Positions 62,223 to 64,000 of a stretch of 64,000 bases of DNA are shown here, piece after piece. A program made the translations under genes and the position numbers. Location: NCBI GenBank assembly GCA_021815365.1, contig JAKAGZ010000005.1:38078-102077 (forward strand). Direction: 5' to 3'. The notes under the pieces are model-generated. The model did no database searches, was not told where the DNA came from, and saw only the letters and a program-made list of their open reading frames with translations. The stretch comes from Bacteroidota bacterium (GTDB lineage Bacteria; Bacteroidota; Ignavibacteria; Ignavibacteriales; Ignavibacteriaceae). Within the stretch, counting starts at the first letter, position 1; every line of letters begins with the position of its first letter.

Positions 62223-62561
62223 TCGCTTTGAGACGTGAAATTTTTCTTCTAACTTTCATTAAAAAAAAACATTTTTACTCCTCTTTAGCGCCGATCGATC
62301 TTTGCTGCGAATGCATTAATAACTCACCTTAAGCATTTAACCTTCGAGAAATAGAAGCAACCTTCAAGGTTTTATGAAGTAACCTTCAAGGTTTTGCGTA
62401 AGGTGAGTTAATAAATTCAAAGCATATTTCCAATATCTACAGAAAAGGAATTATGCACATAGTGCATCTGCAACTAAATGATTGTACAAACATCGAAGTT
62501 TTGTTCAGTTGCATCCAACACTGTGCTCTTCCATTTATTAAAAGATCAAGTTGGAAGGGCA
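62223..62561. other. Intergenic region holding two repeat elements
   Basis: 339 bases between convergent genes. It contains a palindromic element (62315-62415) and MITE-like copy 2 (62461-62562). No gene, terminator or RNA was recognised otherwise. Confidence 0.5.
62315..62415. repeat. Palindromic repeat with nested AACCTT-C-AAGGTT units
   Basis: The outer arms AACTCACCTTA (62321-62331) and TAAGGTGAGTT (62399-62409) are perfect inverted copies, inside a partial longer match (TTAATAACTCACC... and ...GGTGAGTTAATAA). Between them AACCTTCAAGGTTTT occurs twice, with a shorter AACCTTCGAG first. Each unit is itself an inverted repeat. It carries no gene and looks like a small dispersed element. Confidence 0.6.
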
Positions 62562-62562
62562 C
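62461..62562. mobile_element. MITE-like repeat, copy 2 (inverted relative to copy 1)
   Basis: On the plus strand it runs AGTGCATCTGCAACTAAATG at the left to TTGGAAGGGCAC at the right, within TA...TA. Its reverse complement matches copy 1 end to end, including TGTACAATCATTTAGTTGCAG and CTTTTAATAAATGGAAGAGC, with few differences and without the extra segment. Its right end forms part of the stop codon of the next minus-strand gene (TAG). Confidence 0.7.
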
Positions 62563-63068
62563 TAAAAATAAACTGTTGCAAAAATCACGGAGCCGGTATT
62601 AAAATTTTCACCTCCCGGGTTGCCGAACCTGTTGGATGACTTGTCAGAGAAAACTATATTGAACTGAGCTTCTATACCCATGCTGAAATTGCTGCTGAAG
62701 AAATATTCTCCACCTCCCAGCATACCGACAATTATATCAGTAGTCGAGTTGCCGTTTTTTGGCGAGCCGAAAATCGCACCAGCCCTTGCACCAATGATAG
62801 GCGCAAAGTTATTCATAAAATTGATATAATGATGGAAAACCAGCCCCGCGCTTATATCAGTATTTACACCACTGATCCCTACAATTCCGATGCTTGGCGC
62901 GAGTGTGTTTGAATTACCCAGCCAGAAAGGGAACAACAGATCTGCCTGCGAACTGTTAACTACTGCAGAAATCCCCCATGAACCGTGAGCTGGACTCTGC
63001 CCGTAATTATAATTTGAAAAGCACAAAAATATTATCAATAAAACTGAAGCTACAAGATTTTTTTTCAT
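62562..63068 (-). CDS. Small outer-membrane barrel protein
   Basis: A 168-residue exported protein: signal peptide about 1-24 (YNYGQ), followed by strands such as SWGISAVVNSSQADLLF, ISAGLVFHHYINFMNNF and AGAIFGSPKNGN, with the ending GSVIFATVYF typical of an eight-stranded porin-like barrel (OmpW/OmpX type fold). No family can be named. The last base of its stop codon lies at the edge of MITE-like copy 2. Confidence 0.65.
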   Translation of the reverse strand: MKKNLVASVLLIIFLCFSNYNYGQSPAHGSWGISAVVNSSQADLLFPFWLGNSNTLAPSIGIVGISGVNTDISAGLVFHHYINFMNNFAPIIGARAGAIFGSPKNGNSTTDIIVGMLGGGEYFFSSNFSMGIEAQFNIVFSDKSSNRFGNPGGENFNTGSVIFATVYF

Positions 63069-63101
63069 TTTATATACCTGCTTATTATTTATAAAAACTG
63101 A

Positions 63102-63707
63102 TTAAAAAATATTTGGAAAGTTCTGTTCTCCTAGAGAGTGATATATCATGACATCTCTCCACATTAATCCTCCTCCGTCGACAGACAAATATATCCTGTA
63201 TAGGCCGTCCGGAAGAGTTTCTCTGTTTTGATCTTTACCATCCCAAAGGAAAGTATAAACCCCTGCATATTTCTTTCCCTCCATAAGTTTCATTGAAAAC
63301 CGGTTAGAAGGAACTGCATAATATCCATTCAAATAAGCAGAATGATTGGGACTTTCAGCAGGCGCTCTCCCTCTTACAACCCATAAAGAAATATTTGATT
63401 GCACAGGCAATGTAAATCTTATATTAGTTCCGTTATATGCTGGATTTGGATACGGCGGTTCAATGGAATATCTGTGGGGCAATTTATTGTCAGGTGGTCC
63501 GTTATATGTTAAAGTTGATTTTTCATTTGGAGTGCCGATAATTCGTAGTGGATACGGGCTGTCCGGTCCAGTCACTAAAATTCCTGTAATGATCGGTGTA
63601 TTTGCTATCTCGTATGCAACAGGATTTGAAGATTGTTTACAGGAAGAAAACAAAACAGGTAAGAAAATTATAAATAAAGCAAAGAAGTGCTTCTCAAATT
63701 TTTCCAT
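63102..63707 (-). CDS. Lipoprotein with a FlgD-like beta domain
   Basis: About 201 residues. The ATG at 63707 is chosen over a TTG 12 bases earlier because GGGG sits five bases ahead. The lipobox ends at Cys23 (PVLFSSC). Residues about 80-190 contain EPPYPNPAYNGTNIRFTLP and GVYTFLWDGKDQNRETLPDGLYRI, the pattern of FlgD/Por-secretion-type Ig-like domains. It may be an envelope-associated binding or assembly protein; it is 33 bases upstream of the small barrel gene, in the same direction. Confidence 0.68.
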   Translation of the reverse strand: MEKFEKHFFALFIIFLPVLFSSCKQSSNPVAYEIANTPIITGILVTGPDSPYPLRIIGTPNEKSTLTYNGPPDNKLPHRYSIEPPYPNPAYNGTNIRFTLPVQSNISLWVVRGRAPAESPNHSAYLNGYYAVPSNRFSMKLMEGKKYAGVYTFLWDGKDQNRETLPDGLYRIYLSVDGGGLMWRDVMIYHSLGEQNFPNIF

Positions 63708-63935
63708 ATAGCCCCGCAATAATATCTGAATAATTAAAGTGGGAGATAAAAAACATATCCCATCTTTAGTTTACGAGAGTAAAAATATGTATTAAATAAA
63801 TTAATGGCAAATTCTATTTCTGCTATGCTTGTCTAAAATAAAAAATTAAAAAAGACAGAAGAGTTACCAATTCGGATAGATTGATAAACAAATTAATTTT
63901 GTTTACATTTTATCAAACAATTTTTTGGGGGAAAG

Positions 63936-64000
63936 ATGAGGCGGGTAACATTTCTATCAGATAAAACTCTTTTTCAAAGTTTCCCCTACACTATACCTTT
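63936..64000 (+). CDS. Possible start of a gene running off the window
   Basis: ATG at 63936 preceded by GGGGGAAAG, open to the end of the window: MRRVTFLSDKTLFQSFPYTI. Only 21 codons are visible, so it is supported only by the ribosome binding site and the absence of a stop. Confidence 0.3.
   Translation, partial: MRRVTFLSDKTLFQSFPYTIP

Noticed and set aside
1..64000. CRISPR array, tRNA or rRNA genes, prophage or complete insertion sequence
   Set aside because: No regularly spaced direct repeats, no tRNA T-loop/acceptor pattern, no rRNA stretch and no transposase or phage structural gene was recognised; SRP RNA was the only stable RNA found.

Overview
The window is AT-rich, densely packed bacterial chromosome. 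It most likely comes from an Ignavibacteria-type member of the Bacteroidota/Chlorobi group. This rests on a Por-secretion (T9SS) C-terminal sorting domain containing YQNYPNPFNP, a fused alpha/beta E1 dehydrogenase, BshC of bacillithiol synthesis, and a very large outer-membrane protein of a Bacteroidota-wide family. A TAnnTTTG-like promoter upstream of mgtA fits the same group. The assignment is inference from gene content; no rRNA gene is present.

Layout. 0-6.4 kb: chorismate synthase (cut by the window edge), an HtrA protease, RecO, MtnA, a PfkB kinase, a NUDIX hydrolase and a DUF433/PIN-like toxin-antitoxin pair. 6.5-10 kb: one 1168-residue outer-membrane protein. 10.3-19 kb: a DUF4258/YgiT-zinc-finger pair, a MacB-like permease, a Sel1-repeat protein, a PAS-GAF histidine kinase, a UMF1-type transporter, NusB and a DUF218 membrane protein. 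19.4-24.6 kb: small exported proteins, then a magnesium locus: PtsN-like EIIA, MgtA and an unusually rich leader holding three short reading frames. 24.8-31 kb: a monoheme beta-barrel protein, an OB-fold protein, malic enzyme and a DUF6600 protein. 31-36 kb: glycosyltransferase, flippase-like protein, radical SAM protein and a T9SS cargo. 36-46.3 kb: BshC, AroA, TrmH-like, DeoC, FolD, an orphan methyltransferase, a YmdB-like phosphodiesterase, a DnaQ/GIY-YIG fusion and an eIF2B-like protein. 46.7-53.5 kb: TlpA-like protein, UvrC, a lipoprotein, the 4.5S SRP RNA and a second orphan methyltransferase. 53.6-64 kb: a hybrid histidine kinase, the fused E1, a FAD reductase/polyferredoxin pair and two small envelope proteins.

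The most interesting signal is the mgtA leader at 24.03-24.57 kb on the minus strand. A 20-codon reading frame begins Met-Pro-Asp-Ser-Asp-Glu-Pro, the acidic/proline-rich composition known to destabilise translating ribosomes at low Mg2+ in enterobacterial MgtL. Its stop codon lies inside one arm of a hairpin. The other arm and its flank can instead pair with the Shine-Dalgarno of a second, 30-codon frame that ends 11 bases before mgtA. This looks like a translation-controlled Mg2+ attenuator that resembles enterobacterial mgtL in logic but not in sequence. Further upstream is an unrecognised 46-residue membrane miniprotein with a very strong ribosome binding site.

A second structural signal is a pair of MITE-like repeats in opposite orientation (57151-57290 and 62461-62562). 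They share TAGTGC/GCACTA ends and flank the E1/FAD-reductase/polyferredoxin block. No CRISPR array, prophage, complete insertion sequence, rRNA or tRNA gene was seen.
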